From contig CABUTR010000048.1 in the NCBI GenBank assembly GCA_902494555.1, forward strand, positions 1 through 9,513: a DNA stretch of 9,513 nucleotides, read 5' to 3'. A program made the translations under genes and the position numbers. Positions 1-6,485 of this stretch are shown here, piece after piece. Position 1 is the stretch's first letter; every line of letters begins with the position of its first letter. This DNA is from an uncultured Collinsella sp. (lineage in GTDB: Bacteria; Actinomycetota; Coriobacteriia; Coriobacteriales; Coriobacteriaceae). The notes below the pieces were generated by a model, which worked only from the letters and a program-made list of their open reading frames with translations, made no database searches and had not been told where the DNA came from.

Positions 1-2
1 AT

Positions 3-491
3 CCGCTGACCGGTAAGGTCGATGTCGCCACCTACACGGTGGGCGAGAAGGAGTACCAGCTTCAGGACGGCATCGACTACGACGTTGTCTTTACCAATGC
101 CGGTACCGGTGTCTTGCTCACGGGCATGGTCCGCGCGCACGCCACCGGCGAGTGCGACCGTTGCCTGGAGCCCGCCTCGTTTGATATCGCCGGCGAGATC
201 GAGGAGTTCTACCTCTTTGAGGAGCCCGAAGATCCCGAGGCCTACGAGGACGGCTACGAGCTCCTGGGTGAGGACCGTCTAGTCGATTTGGGTGAGCCCA
301 TCAATGACGCGGTCGTTATGGACACGCCGTTTGTAGTGCTCTGCAAGCCCGATTGCCGTGGTCTGTGCCCCACATGCGGTTGCAATCTCAACGTCGAGCA
401 ATGCGATTGCGCCGCCCAGGCAGAGGCGGAATGGGCCGCTGCCACGGAAAATCCATTTGCAGCATTGAAGAATCTCAAGCTCGATGAGTAA
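3..491 (+). CDS. yceD: DUF177/YceD family protein, 5'-truncated by the window edge
   Basis: This is a YceD (DUF177) family protein. The family is almost always encoded just before rpmF, and its plant relatives are linked to 23S rRNA accumulation, so a role around the large ribosomal subunit is likely; no enzymatic activity is known to me. The reading frame is open from base 3 (P-L-T-G-K-V...) with no stop, so the real start lies before the window. The GTG at 39 is internal. The visible 162 residues lack perhaps 10-20 N-terminal ones. Two cysteine clusters are seen: CDRC (fragment residues 51-54), in the family signature G-x-C-x-R-C-L, and a C-terminal CKPDCRGLCPTCG stretch followed by CDC, which looks like a zinc site. 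The centre is strongly acidic (EEFYLFEEPEDPEAYED). The stop TAA is at 489-491, 64 bases before rpmF. Family assignment is confident; function is inferred from context. Confidence 0.9.
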   Translation, partial: PLTGKVDVATYTVGEKEYQLQDGIDYDVVFTNAGTGVLLTGMVRAHATGECDRCLEPASFDIAGEIEEFYLFEEPEDPEAYEDGYELLGEDRLVDLGEPINDAVVMDTPFVVLCKPDCRGLCPTCGCNLNVEQCDCAAQAEAEWAAATENPFAALKNLKLDE

Positions 492-496
492 AACTG

Positions 497-505
497 TGGT
501 AGTAT
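497..505 (+). promoter_or_regulatory. candidate extended -10 promoter for rpmF
   Basis: TGG followed by TAGTAT (500-505) matches an extended -10 element (TGn plus TAnnnT). No convincing -35 box sits 16-18 bases upstream, as expected for an extended -10 promoter. Transcription would start near 512 and give a leader of about 45 bases before rpmF. rpmF could equally be read through from yceD, because no terminator separates them. This is a pattern match only. Confidence 0.35.
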
Positions 506-542
506 CGCTACTTGCGCGTAATCGCCACACTGGATAGTTCAT

Positions 543-550
543 AAGGAAGG
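543..550 (+). promoter_or_regulatory. ribosome binding site of rpmF
   Basis: AAGGAAGG ends five bases before the ATG at 556. It supports this start for a reading frame short enough to be missed by length-filtered gene finding. Confidence 0.75.
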
Positions 551-555
551 TCACT

Positions 556-735
556 ATGCCCGTACCTAAACAAAAGCAGGGTCGTATCCGCACTCACACC
601 CGTCGTTCCGCCAACATGAAGATCTCGGCTGCGGCTCAGTCCACGTGCCCCCGTTGCGGCGCTGTCAAGCTTCCGCACCACGTGTGCCCCAGCTGCGGTT
701 TCTACAAGGACCGCGAGGTTATCGTTACCGAGTAA
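556..735 (+). CDS. rpmF: 50S ribosomal protein L32 (bL32)
   Basis: This 59-residue protein is bL32, a small component of the large ribosomal subunit near the peptidyl transferase region. It opens MPVPKQKQ and continues with a basic RIRTHTRRSANMK segment, as bL32 proteins do. It then carries two CxxC pairs, CPRC at residues 31-34 and CPSC at 44-47, which form the zinc ribbon of the C+ (zinc-binding) version of L32. The length is normal for the family. The start ATG at 556 is preceded by AAGGAAGG and the stop TAA is at 733-735. It lies between yceD and plsX, the conserved bacterial order. A hairpin with a T run follows it at 776-805, so at least part of the transcription may end there. Identification is secure. 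Confidence 0.96.
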   Translation: MPVPKQKQGRIRTHTRRSANMKISAAAQSTCPRCGAVKLPHHVCPSCGFYKDREVIVTE

Positions 736-738
736 CGG

Positions 739-744
739 TATACT
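739..744 (+). promoter_or_regulatory. weak -10-like box upstream of plsX
   Basis: TATACT lies four bases after the rpmF stop codon, in the context GGTATACT. The only -35-like sequence nearby (TTATCG at 719-724) has a 14-base spacer, which is too short, so this is a weak candidate. If used, it would give plsX a leader of roughly 70 bases containing both hairpins described at 759-772 and 776-805. Confidence 0.25.
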
Positions 745-775
745 CTGGATGCGATGCCGTTCCAAATGGAACCAC

Positions 776-805
776 AATGGCCGGCTCAATGAGTCGGCCA
801 TTTTT
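776..805 (+). terminator. hairpin plus T run between rpmF and plsX
   Basis: ATGGCCG pairs with CGGCCAT (777-783 with 795-801). A G-T pair and CTC/GAG extend the stem to 11 bp around an AAT loop (788-790), and A776/T802 can add one more pair. TTTTT follows at 801-805. This is the layout of an intrinsic terminator. It ends only five bases before the plsX ribosome binding site, so it may act as an attenuator that lowers plsX expression relative to rpmF. A small hairpin (GTTCC/GGAAC, 759-763 with 768-772) precedes it. Confidence 0.65.
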
Positions 806-809
806 GTAT

Positions 810-815
810 AAGGAG
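810..815 (+). promoter_or_regulatory. ribosome binding site deciding the plsX start
   Basis: AAGGAG is one base from the in-frame ATG at 817 but seven bases from the ATG at 823. The usual 5-9 base spacing favours 823 as the start. Confidence 0.7.
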
Positions 816-822
816 CATGTAT

Positions 823-1842
823 ATGAGTAACGTTCGCGTTTGTGTAGACGTTGTGGGTGGAGACGAGAAACCTCAGGTTGTTCTCGATGGTATCGAGGCT
901 GCACTTGCCGCCGATCCCGATATCGAGGTCTTGGCAGCTGGCCCCGCCGAAATCGTCAATCCCTTTGCTGCTTCCCATGCACGTGTTGAGGCCCTTGAGG
1001 CACCCGACGTTATCGCCATGGAAGACGATCCCATTCGCGCCGTGATGACCAAGCGCAAGTCTTCGATCGTGCTGTCGTGCCGCGCCATCAAGAAGGGAAA
1101 TGCGGACGCGTTCTTCTCCGCCGGCTCGACCGGTGCCATGACCGCCGCTGCTACTGCCTACGTGACGCCGTTTAGATATATGGCCGAAGGCAAGAAGCAG
1201 CCGGTGCGTCCGTGCCTGACCAATGCGCTGCCCAATCGTGCCGGCGGTCTGACGGTGCTGTGCGATATGGGCGCCAACCCCGATGTCGAGGTCGACGACA
1301 TGGTGCGTTTTGCCCAGATGGGTAGCGCCTATGCCCGCGTTGTCCTGGGCATCGAGCATCCTCGCGTGGGCCTGCTTGCCAACGGCACCGAGGACGAGAA
1401 GGGTTCCAACTTTACCAAGGCCTGCTTCCCGGCCATGAAAGCCGCCGTTCCCGGCTTTGTGGGCAACTGCGAAGGCACCGACCTCACCTCGGGCAATTTC
1501 GATGTCGTTGTTGCCGACGGCATGTCGGGTAATATCGCTCTCAAGGCTACCGAGGGCGCTGCCAAGTTTTTGCTACAGGAGCTCAAGGGCGCCTTTATGG
1601 CCTCGCTCGGCACAAAGATCGCCGCTTTGCTCATTAAAAAGCAGATGCGCGAGATTAAGGCCAAGCTCTCTGGTGATGCCAAGGGCGGCGCGATTCTTTT
1701 GGGCCTGCGTGGCGTGGTCCTGATCGGCCATGGCGCCACCTCGGTCGAGGCTGTTAAAAACGGTACGCTCGCGGCGGCCGAAGCCGTGCGCGCGGGGCTG
1801 GTCGAGAACGTCGCCAACTCCATGGACGGCATCGTTTTGTAA
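823..1842 (+). CDS. plsX: phosphate acyltransferase PlsX
   Basis: PlsX converts acyl-ACP and phosphate to acyl-phosphate, the acyl donor used by PlsY for the first step of phospholipid synthesis. It acts as a peripheral enzyme at the inner face of the membrane. The 339-residue product has the family landmarks: VDVVGGDEKP at residues 8-17 (usual form VDAMGGDxxP, so Met is replaced by Val here), FFSAGSTGA, CDMGANPDVEVDD, FAQMGSAYA, PRVGLL, GNCEGTD, DVVVADGMSGNIALK, and a C-terminal GGAILLGLRGVVLIGHGAT. Length is close to the usual 330-350. I chose ATG 823 over ATG 817 on ribosome binding site spacing; the products differ by two residues (MY). It follows rpmF, as in most bacteria, and is followed by acpP after 124 bases. 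No fabH, fabD or fabG lies next to it. Assignment is secure; the substrate ACP is presumably the product of the next gene. Confidence 0.95.
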   Translation: MSNVRVCVDVVGGDEKPQVVLDGIEAALAADPDIEVLAAGPAEIVNPFAASHARVEALEAPDVIAMEDDPIRAVMTKRKSSIVLSCRAIKKGNADAFFSAGSTGAMTAAATAYVTPFRYMAEGKKQPVRPCLTNALPNRAGGLTVLCDMGANPDVEVDDMVRFAQMGSAYARVVLGIEHPRVGLLANGTEDEKGSNFTKACFPAMKAAVPGFVGNCEGTDLTSGNFDVVVADGMSGNIALKATEGAAKFLLQELKGAFMASLGTKIAALLIKKQMREIKAKLSGDAKGGAILLGLRGVVLIGHGATSVEAVKNGTLAAAEAVRAGLVENVANSMDGIVL

Positions 1843-1889
1843 GAGCGAGTTAGAGCGCTGTTATGTGCCTCGCGGCGCACGTCGTGGGG

Positions 1890-1895
1890 TAGAAT
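1890..1895 (+). promoter_or_regulatory. candidate -10 box upstream of acpP
   Basis: TAGAAT, in the context GGGGTAGAATC, sits in the 124-base gap between plsX and acpP. The hexamer 17 bases upstream (GCCTCG) is not a -35 match. If active, transcription would start near 1902 and the hairpin at 1908-1931 would form the very 5' end of the mRNA for acpP, rnc, smc and possibly ftsY and ffh. Low confidence. Confidence 0.3.
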
Positions 1896-1907
1896 CAAAA
1901 CCGTGTC

Positions 1908-1937
1908 TTGGTGCCGCCCGCGCGGTGCCAATCTTTT
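1908..1937 (+). terminator. GC-rich hairpin with T-rich tail before acpP
   Basis: Bases 1908-1917 pair with 1922-1931 to give a 10-bp stem (eight Watson-Crick pairs and two G-T pairs) around a CCGC loop. It is followed by TCTTTT (1932-1937). The tail is an imperfect T tract, so it could be a partial terminator after plsX, an attenuator of acpP, or a 5' stabilising hairpin. It ends about 20 bases before the acpP ribosome binding site. Confidence 0.5.
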
Positions 1938-1953
1938 GGTATTCATGCACTAT

Positions 1954-1962
1954 GAGAGGAAG
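1954..1962 (+). promoter_or_regulatory. ribosome binding site of acpP
   Basis: GAGAGGAAG lies four bases before ATG 1967. An in-frame ATG at 1952 overlaps this site and has no site of its own, which supports 1967. Confidence 0.65.
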
Positions 1963-1966
1963 CGCT

Positions 1967-2209
1967 ATGGACCGCTCCGAAATCTTCGACAAGATCGCCG
2001 AGGTCGCTGCTGACGTTCTGGGCGTCGATGTTGCCGAAATTAGCGATGAGACCACCTTTGACGACCTCGATGCCAACTCGCTCGAGCGCCTGCAGCTGGT
2101 TACGGCTATCGAGGACGAGTTCAATCTCGAGATCGATGATGAGACCTTGCTCTCGCTCAACTCTGTCGCCGACGCCGTCGACGCGATCGAAAACGCCAGG
2201 GAGGCTTAG
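1967..2209 (+). CDS. acpP: acyl carrier protein
   Basis: This 80-residue acidic protein is an acyl carrier protein, which carries acyl chains as thioesters on 4'-phosphopantetheine for fatty acid and phospholipid synthesis. The four-helix fold is readable: helix I with FDKIAEVAADVLGV (residues 7-20), the loop EISDETTFDDLDA, helix II from Ser38 with SLERLQLVTAIEDEF, then IDDETLLSLNSVADAVDAIE. The prosthetic group site is Ser38, but the usual D-S-L is N-S-L here (Asn37). The following residues (ERLQL) also differ from the common DTVEL pattern. Many discrete carrier proteins outside type II fatty acid synthesis vary at these positions. Its place between plsX and rnc is nevertheless the standard one for the housekeeping ACP. 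The stop TAG at 2207-2209 is three bases before rnc, and the rnc ribosome binding site lies inside this gene. I call it the main ACP with good but not complete confidence. Confidence 0.88.
   Translation: MDRSEIFDKIAEVAADVLGVDVAEISDETTFDDLDANSLERLQLVTAIEDEFNLEIDDETLLSLNSVADAVDAIENAREA
2198..2204 (+). promoter_or_regulatory. ribosome binding site supporting the TTG start of rnc
   Basis: AGGGAGG inside the last codons of acpP lies eight bases before TTG 2213. It supports this rare start codon and suggests that acpP and rnc are translated together. Confidence 0.7.
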
Positions 2210-2212
2210 GTC

Positions 2213-2938
2213 TTGGCTTTATCCGAACGACTTACGCGCGCCCAGGAGATTCTGGGCCACGAGTTCAATGACAAGGTGCTGCTGCGCGCGGCCCTTACGC
2301 ATCCTTCGGCCGTCGAAGGCCAGCCAGTCTCGGCAAGCTACGAGCGCCTTGAGTTCTTGGGTGATTCCATTTTGGGCGCCGTGGTCGCCCGTTCGCTCTT
2401 TGAGTCCTATCCGGAGTTTGACGAGGGCAAGCTCACGCGCCTGAAGGTGTCGCTTGTCTCGGGCGCTACGCTGTCCGAGGTGTCGCATGAGCTGGGCATC
2501 GACGACATCATTATCTTTGGTGCCTCCGAGACCGGTACCGGTGCGCGCGGCCTGCACTCGGCGCTCGAGAACGTCTACGAGTCGCTCGTGGGCGCGCTGT
2601 ACCTGGACGCCGGCTGGGATGTTGCGGCGGACTTTATCCATCGTACGCTCAAGCCGCACCTGGCCTCCGAGCGTGCCGAGCACCCCGCGAACCCCAAGTC
2701 GTTCTTGCAGGAGTGCGTGCAGGCAGACGGCCACGAGCCTCCCGCGTATAAGCTGGTCGGCTCCGAGGGCCCCGCGCATGCGCCCACCTTTACCGCTGTG
2801 GTGCTCATCGACGGTATTCGCCAGGGCCGCGGCACCGGTTCCTCCAAGAAGGAGGCCGAGGGAGCCGCTGCGCTCGAGGCACTCGACCGCATGGGCTACA
2901 CCACCAACGGCGTGATTCTCAACAAGAAGCCTGTTTAA
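2213..2938 (+). CDS. rnc: ribonuclease III
   Basis: RNase III cleaves double-stranded RNA, including the rRNA precursor stems, and acts as a homodimer in the cytoplasm. The 241-residue protein has an N-terminal nuclease domain (about 1-155) with the signature ERLEFLGDS at residues 44-52. That supplies Glu44, Glu47 and Asp51; Glu71 (EGKLTRLK) is also present. The second metal-binding segment reads LENVYESLVGALYLDAG. Glu123 is kept, but the residue matching E. coli Asp114 is Asn120. The C-terminal double-stranded RNA binding domain (about 162-230) starts NPKSFLQECVQ and ends with the GTGSSKKEAEGAAALEAL helix. The start is TTG with a well-placed AGGGAGG. The gene follows acpP by three bases and precedes smc by ten, the order common in Gram-positive bacteria. 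Length is typical. Activity is likely retained, because the most critical Asp and Glu are present. Confidence 0.95.
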   Translation: MALSERLTRAQEILGHEFNDKVLLRAALTHPSAVEGQPVSASYERLEFLGDSILGAVVARSLFESYPEFDEGKLTRLKVSLVSGATLSEVSHELGIDDIIIFGASETGTGARGLHSALENVYESLVGALYLDAGWDVAADFIHRTLKPHLASERAEHPANPKSFLQECVQADGHEPPAYKLVGSEGPAHAPTFTAVVLIDGIRQGRGTGSSKKEAEGAAALEALDRMGYTTNGVILNKKPV

Positions 2939-2948
2939 GCGAGGAACC

Positions 2949-5900
2949 GTGTATCTCAAGTCCCTCACGCTCAAAGGGTTCAAGTCGTTTGCCGACCGCG
3001 CCCATATGTCATTTGAGCCGGGTCTGACCGTCATCGTCGGTCCCAACGGCTCGGGAAAATCGAACATCTCCGACTCCATCCTGTGGGTCCTGGGCGAGCA
3101 GAGCGCCAAGCAGCTGCGCGGCCAGGCGATGGAGGACGTCATCTTCTCGGGCTCGTCGGCACGCAAGCCGGTGGGTGTCGCCGAGGTCACGCTGGTGCTC
3201 GATAACTCGGACCATATGCTGCCCGTCGATTTTGACGAGGTCGCCATCACCCGTCGCATGTATCGCTCGGGCGAAAGCGAGTACCTCATCAACTCGAGTC
3301 CGTGCCGCCTGATGGACATTCAGGACATCCTGCACGATTCGGGCCTGGGCAAGGATACGCATTCCATCATCAGCCAGGGCAAGCTCGATGCCATTTTGCA
3401 GAGCCGCCCCGAGGAGCGCCGTGCCCTCATCGAGGAGGCCGCCGGCATCTCCAAGCACAAGCGCCGCAAGGAGCGTGCGCTCAAAAAGATTAAGTCGATG
3501 GACGAGCATCTGACGCGTGCCCGCGACATCAATAAGGAAATTGCCCGTCAGCTGCGACCGCTGGAGCGTCAGGTCGATCGTGCGCGCAAGTACAAAGAGC
3601 TGTCCTCGCGCGCGAACGAGCTTACGCAGATGCTGGCCGTCGACGAGCTGCGTTCGCTGCAATCGCAGTGGAACGACCTGGAGAGCCGCTCCATGGAAGG
3701 CGCCGCCGAGCTGGAGCTTGCGCAGTACCGCATGGGCGAAAAGGAGCGCGAGCTCGAGAAGCTCCAGGTCATGCTTGAGGAAAAGGGCCTGTTTGTGGGC
3801 GACCTGGGCGAGCAGCGCCGCCATATGCAAGACGTGGTCGGCCGCATTAACTCCGATATGCGCCTGCTCGAGGAAAAGGGCCACAACATGGTGTCGCGCC
3901 TGTCCGACATGCGTGGCCAGATCTCGAGCTCCGAGCATCAGCGTCGTCGCGTGGTCGAGGAGCTCGAGGACGCGCGTGCGCAGCTTGAGGAAGTGACCGG
4001 TGCGCACATGCAGGCCCAGGAGGACGTTGACGCCGCTGGTCCTGCCGCCGCTGAGCTCCACGAGCGACGCGTGGCTCTCGACAATCAGATTTCGCAGCTT
4101 ACGCGTGAGCAACGCGATGTGCAGCGTGGGGCCGATAACGCGGCGCTCGAACTCGCCAAGGTGAAGGACTCGCTGAGCAACGCCGAGGTCGAGGACAACA
4201 TGTACGCCTCGCGCCTAGAGCAGATCGACGAGCAGCTTGAGGAAGTCACGGCCTCGCTCGAGAGCCGTCGCGACCGCGCCGAGGAGCTCGACGGTGCACT
4301 CGATCAGGCCCGTCAAGCCCAGATTGATGCGCGCGAGGCTATCGAGGTCGCCCGTGCAGCCCTTAAGGACTTGCGTAATCGCGAGAGCGAGGCGCGCAAC
4401 AAGCTGTCCGAGGTGCGCTCGGAGCTTGCCAGCCAAAAGAAGCTCGATGCCCGCATGGCTGACAGCTCGCCGCTGGTGAGCCGTCTGATGGGTGCGCTGG
4501 GCGATGATGTCTCGGGTCGTCTGGGCGACGTGCTCGAGGCCCCTCGTGAGCTCGAGGGCCTGGTCGAGCAGCTGCTTGCCGGCGATATCGATGCTCTTTT
4601 GTTTGATGACGCCGCCACGCTTGAGCGTGCCGGTCGCGCAGCTCTGGACCAAAAGAAGGCCTCGGGCGAGGCACTGCTGATGGCGCGCGGCGTGAGCGCC
4701 TCTGCTGCCGCTAAGGGCGCTGCCGGTTCCCGCCTGGTCGATCGTCTGTCCGTGCGTGCGGGCTACGGTCCCGTCGTCGAGGCGCTGCTCGGCGGTTATT
4801 ACGTCGTGGACGATCTTGCTGCCGCGTTGTCGGCGCCGGTCGTTGACGGCGTGACTTACGTGACCCCCGATGGCGCCCGCGTCGCCTGCGGCGGCCTGGT
4901 GCGTGTGGGGCTCGACGCCGGCGAGGCGTCGGGTGCTTTGGAGCGCAAGCGTCGCATTCGCGAGCTGGAGGGCCTGGAGCCCGATCTGGCTGCTGTGTTT
5001 GAGCATGTGTCGGATCAGGTCGTCGAGGCCAATGCGGCCGTCGAAGAGGCGCGTGCCGCTGAGGGCGATGCCGCCGGCGAGATCGCTCGTCTTGAGGGCG
5101 AGCGCCGTTCGCTGCTCTCCGAGATCGGCCGCCTGGAGCAAAGCGCCAACAATGCCGAGGTCGAGCGCGTGCGTATTTCCAAGCGCCGCGAGCAGGCTGC
5201 CGAGGCCGTTCGCGCTGCGCGCCCGCGCGTGGACGAGCTCACCCGTTCGCGGGACGAGGCGCGAGCGCAGGCAAGCGACCTGGGCCTTCAGATTGCCGAG
5301 GCCAACGACGAACTCGACCGCGTTCGCCGTGACGATTCCGAGGCCGCCGGCAAGCTCGCCGATGCCAAGGTTCGCCTGGCCCAGACGAGCGAGCGTCTGC
5401 GTTCGCTGAAGGGCCGCGTGCCCGACCTGGAGCATCGTCTTGAGGGTATCGACCGTCGTATCCGCGGAACACGTCAGGCTTCGCGCTCGCTCGAGCTGCT
5501 GCGCCTGCGCGTCGATCCCATGCACGAGCGCTATTCGGCCCTGTTGGAGCGCGCGTCAGATTGGGCCGCACGTCTGCGTGACCAGGCCTCTCTGGAGGAG
5601 GCGGACTCCGCTTCGCTCAAGAAGACCATCGAGGATGCCAAGGCAGAGGTTGCCCGCGCTAAGGAGCGGGTCGATACCGCCACCGCCACGCAAAACGAGT
5701 TCAAGGTCGCGCGCGGCAAGCTTGAGGTGCAGGTAGAGGCCGCCATTAAGGCCATTACCGCCGATGGCACCACGGTACTCGAGGAAGCGCTCATGCTTCC
5801 GGCGCCCACCGACCGCGATGCCGCCGAGCGCGAGCTCAACCAGCTTGTGCGCCAGATCAACAACCTCGGTCCCGTTAACCAAGTTGCCATGGAGGAGTAC

Positions 5901-6485
5901 GAGCAGCTCAAGCGTCGCGCCGATTACATCGAGGAGCAGCTGGCCGATCTGGAGAGCGCGCGCAAGGCGCTCACCAAGATCACCGTAGCCATCGACCGCA
6001 AGATGCGTAAGGCCTTCCTGGTGACCTTTGAGAAGGTCGATGCGAACTTCCGCGAGATCTTCGCCATGCTGTTCCCGGGTGGTCAGGCTCATCTGGAGAT
6101 GACCGATCCCGAGCATCCGGCCGAGACGGGTATCGAGGTCGTGGCGCAGCCGCGCGGCAAGCGCATCACCAAGATGATGCTCATGTCGGGCGGCGAGAAG
6201 AGTCTGACGGCGCTCGCCCTGCTCTTTGCCGTGTACCGCACGCGCACGGTACCGTTCTATGTGCTAGACGAGGTCGAGGCGGCGCTTGATGACGCCAACC
6301 TGTCCAAGCTCATTGGCGCCCTCGATGTGCTGCGTTCCGATACGCAGCTCTTGGTCATTTCGCATCAGCGCCGTACTATGGAGGACGCTGATGTTCTCTA
6401 TGGCGTCTCGATGCAAGCCAACGGCGTCAGTCGCGTCGTCTCGCAAAAACTCGATCGCGAAACCGGAAAGGTCGTGAATGCATAA
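2949..6485 (+). CDS. smc: chromosome segregation ATPase SMC
   Basis: SMC is the core of the bacterial condensin complex. It dimerises at the hinge, works with ScpA and ScpB (not in this window), and compacts and separates the replicated chromosome. The 1178-residue length is typical. The N-terminal half of the ATPase head begins MYLKSLTLKGFKSFA and holds the Walker A motif GPNGSGKSN at 31-39, followed further on by the ISQGKLD and EERRALIEEAAGI segments. A long charged coiled coil follows (about 170-500), then the hinge (about 505-660), the returning coil (about 665-1000), and the C-terminal head. That head has signature MSGGEKSLTA from 1079 (usually LSGGE), Walker B VPFYVLDE with Asp1107/Glu1108, the D-loop ALDDANL and the switch His1139. 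The start is GTG at 2949 with GAGG at 2941-2944, a slightly short spacing. The stop TAA overlaps the ftsY ATG by one base. The EVEAALDD variant resembles actinobacterial SMCs. Confidence 0.96.
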   Translation: MYLKSLTLKGFKSFADRAHMSFEPGLTVIVGPNGSGKSNISDSILWVLGEQSAKQLRGQAMEDVIFSGSSARKPVGVAEVTLVLDNSDHMLPVDFDEVAITRRMYRSGESEYLINSSPCRLMDIQDILHDSGLGKDTHSIISQGKLDAILQSRPEERRALIEEAAGISKHKRRKERALKKIKSMDEHLTRARDINKEIARQLRPLERQVDRARKYKELSSRANELTQMLAVDELRSLQSQWNDLESRSMEGAAELELAQYRMGEKERELEKLQVMLEEKGLFVGDLGEQRRHMQDVVGRINSDMRLLEEKGHNMVSRLSDMRGQISSSEHQRRRVVEELEDARAQLEEVTGAHMQAQEDVDAAGPAAAELHERRVALDNQISQLTREQRDVQRGADNAALELAKVKDSLSNAEVEDNMYASRLEQIDEQLEEVTASLESRRDRAEELDGALDQARQAQIDAREAIEVARAALKDLRNRESEARNKLSEVRSELASQKKLDARMADSSPLVSRLMGALGDDVSGRLGDVLEAPRELEGLVEQLLAGDIDALLFDDAATLERAGRAALDQKKASGEALLMARGVSASAAAKGAAGSRLVDRLSVRAGYGPVVEALLGGYYVVDDLAAALSAPVVDGVTYVTPDGARVACGGLVRVGLDAGEASGALERKRRIRELEGLEPDLAAVFEHVSDQVVEANAAVEEARAAEGDAAGEIARLEGERRSLLSEIGRLEQSANNAEVERVRISKRREQAAEAVRAARPRVDELTRSRDEARAQASDLGLQIAEANDELDRVRRDDSEAAGKLADAKVRLAQTSERLRSLKGRVPDLEHRLEGIDRRIRGTRQASRSLELLRLRVDPMHERYSALLERASDWAARLRDQASLEEADSASLKKTIEDAKAEVARAKERVDTATATQNEFKVARGKLEVQVEAAIKAITADGTTVLEEALMLPAPTDRDAAERELNQLVRQINNLGPVNQVAMEEYEQLKRRADYIEEQLADLESARKALTKITVAIDRKMRKAFLVTFEKVDANFREIFAMLFPGGQAHLEMTDPEHPAETGIEVVAQPRGKRITKMMLMSGGEKSLTALALLFAVYRTRTVPFYVLDEVEAALDDANLSKLIGALDVLRSDTQLLVISHQRRTMEDADVLYGVSMQANGVSRVVSQKLDRETGKVVNA

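Noticed and set aside
39..41. GTG as the start of the YceD gene
   Set aside because: The same frame is open and YceD-like to the window edge, and no ribosome binding site precedes the GTG; the gene is truncated by the window.
817..819. ATG 817 as the plsX start
   Set aside because: It is only one base from AAGGAG. ATG 823 has normal spacing and yields the usual N-terminus.
508..1359. 283-codon minus-strand open frame across rpmF and plsX
   Set aside because: It covers rpmF, its terminator and half of plsX in antisense. No ribosome binding site or family match is visible.
1730..1966. N-terminal extension of acpP into the plsX 3' end
   Set aside because: The frame is open, but the translation before residue M at 1967 is not ACP-like. 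The ribosome binding site GAGAGGAAG and normal ACP length point to ATG 1967.
2219..3319. 366-codon minus-strand open frame across rnc and the start of smc
   Set aside because: It is antisense to two confident genes and its translation has no recognisable domain.
4215..5525. 436-codon minus-strand open frame inside smc
   Set aside because: It is antisense to the hinge and coiled coil of SMC, has no ribosome binding site or family resemblance, and is explained by third-position GC bias.
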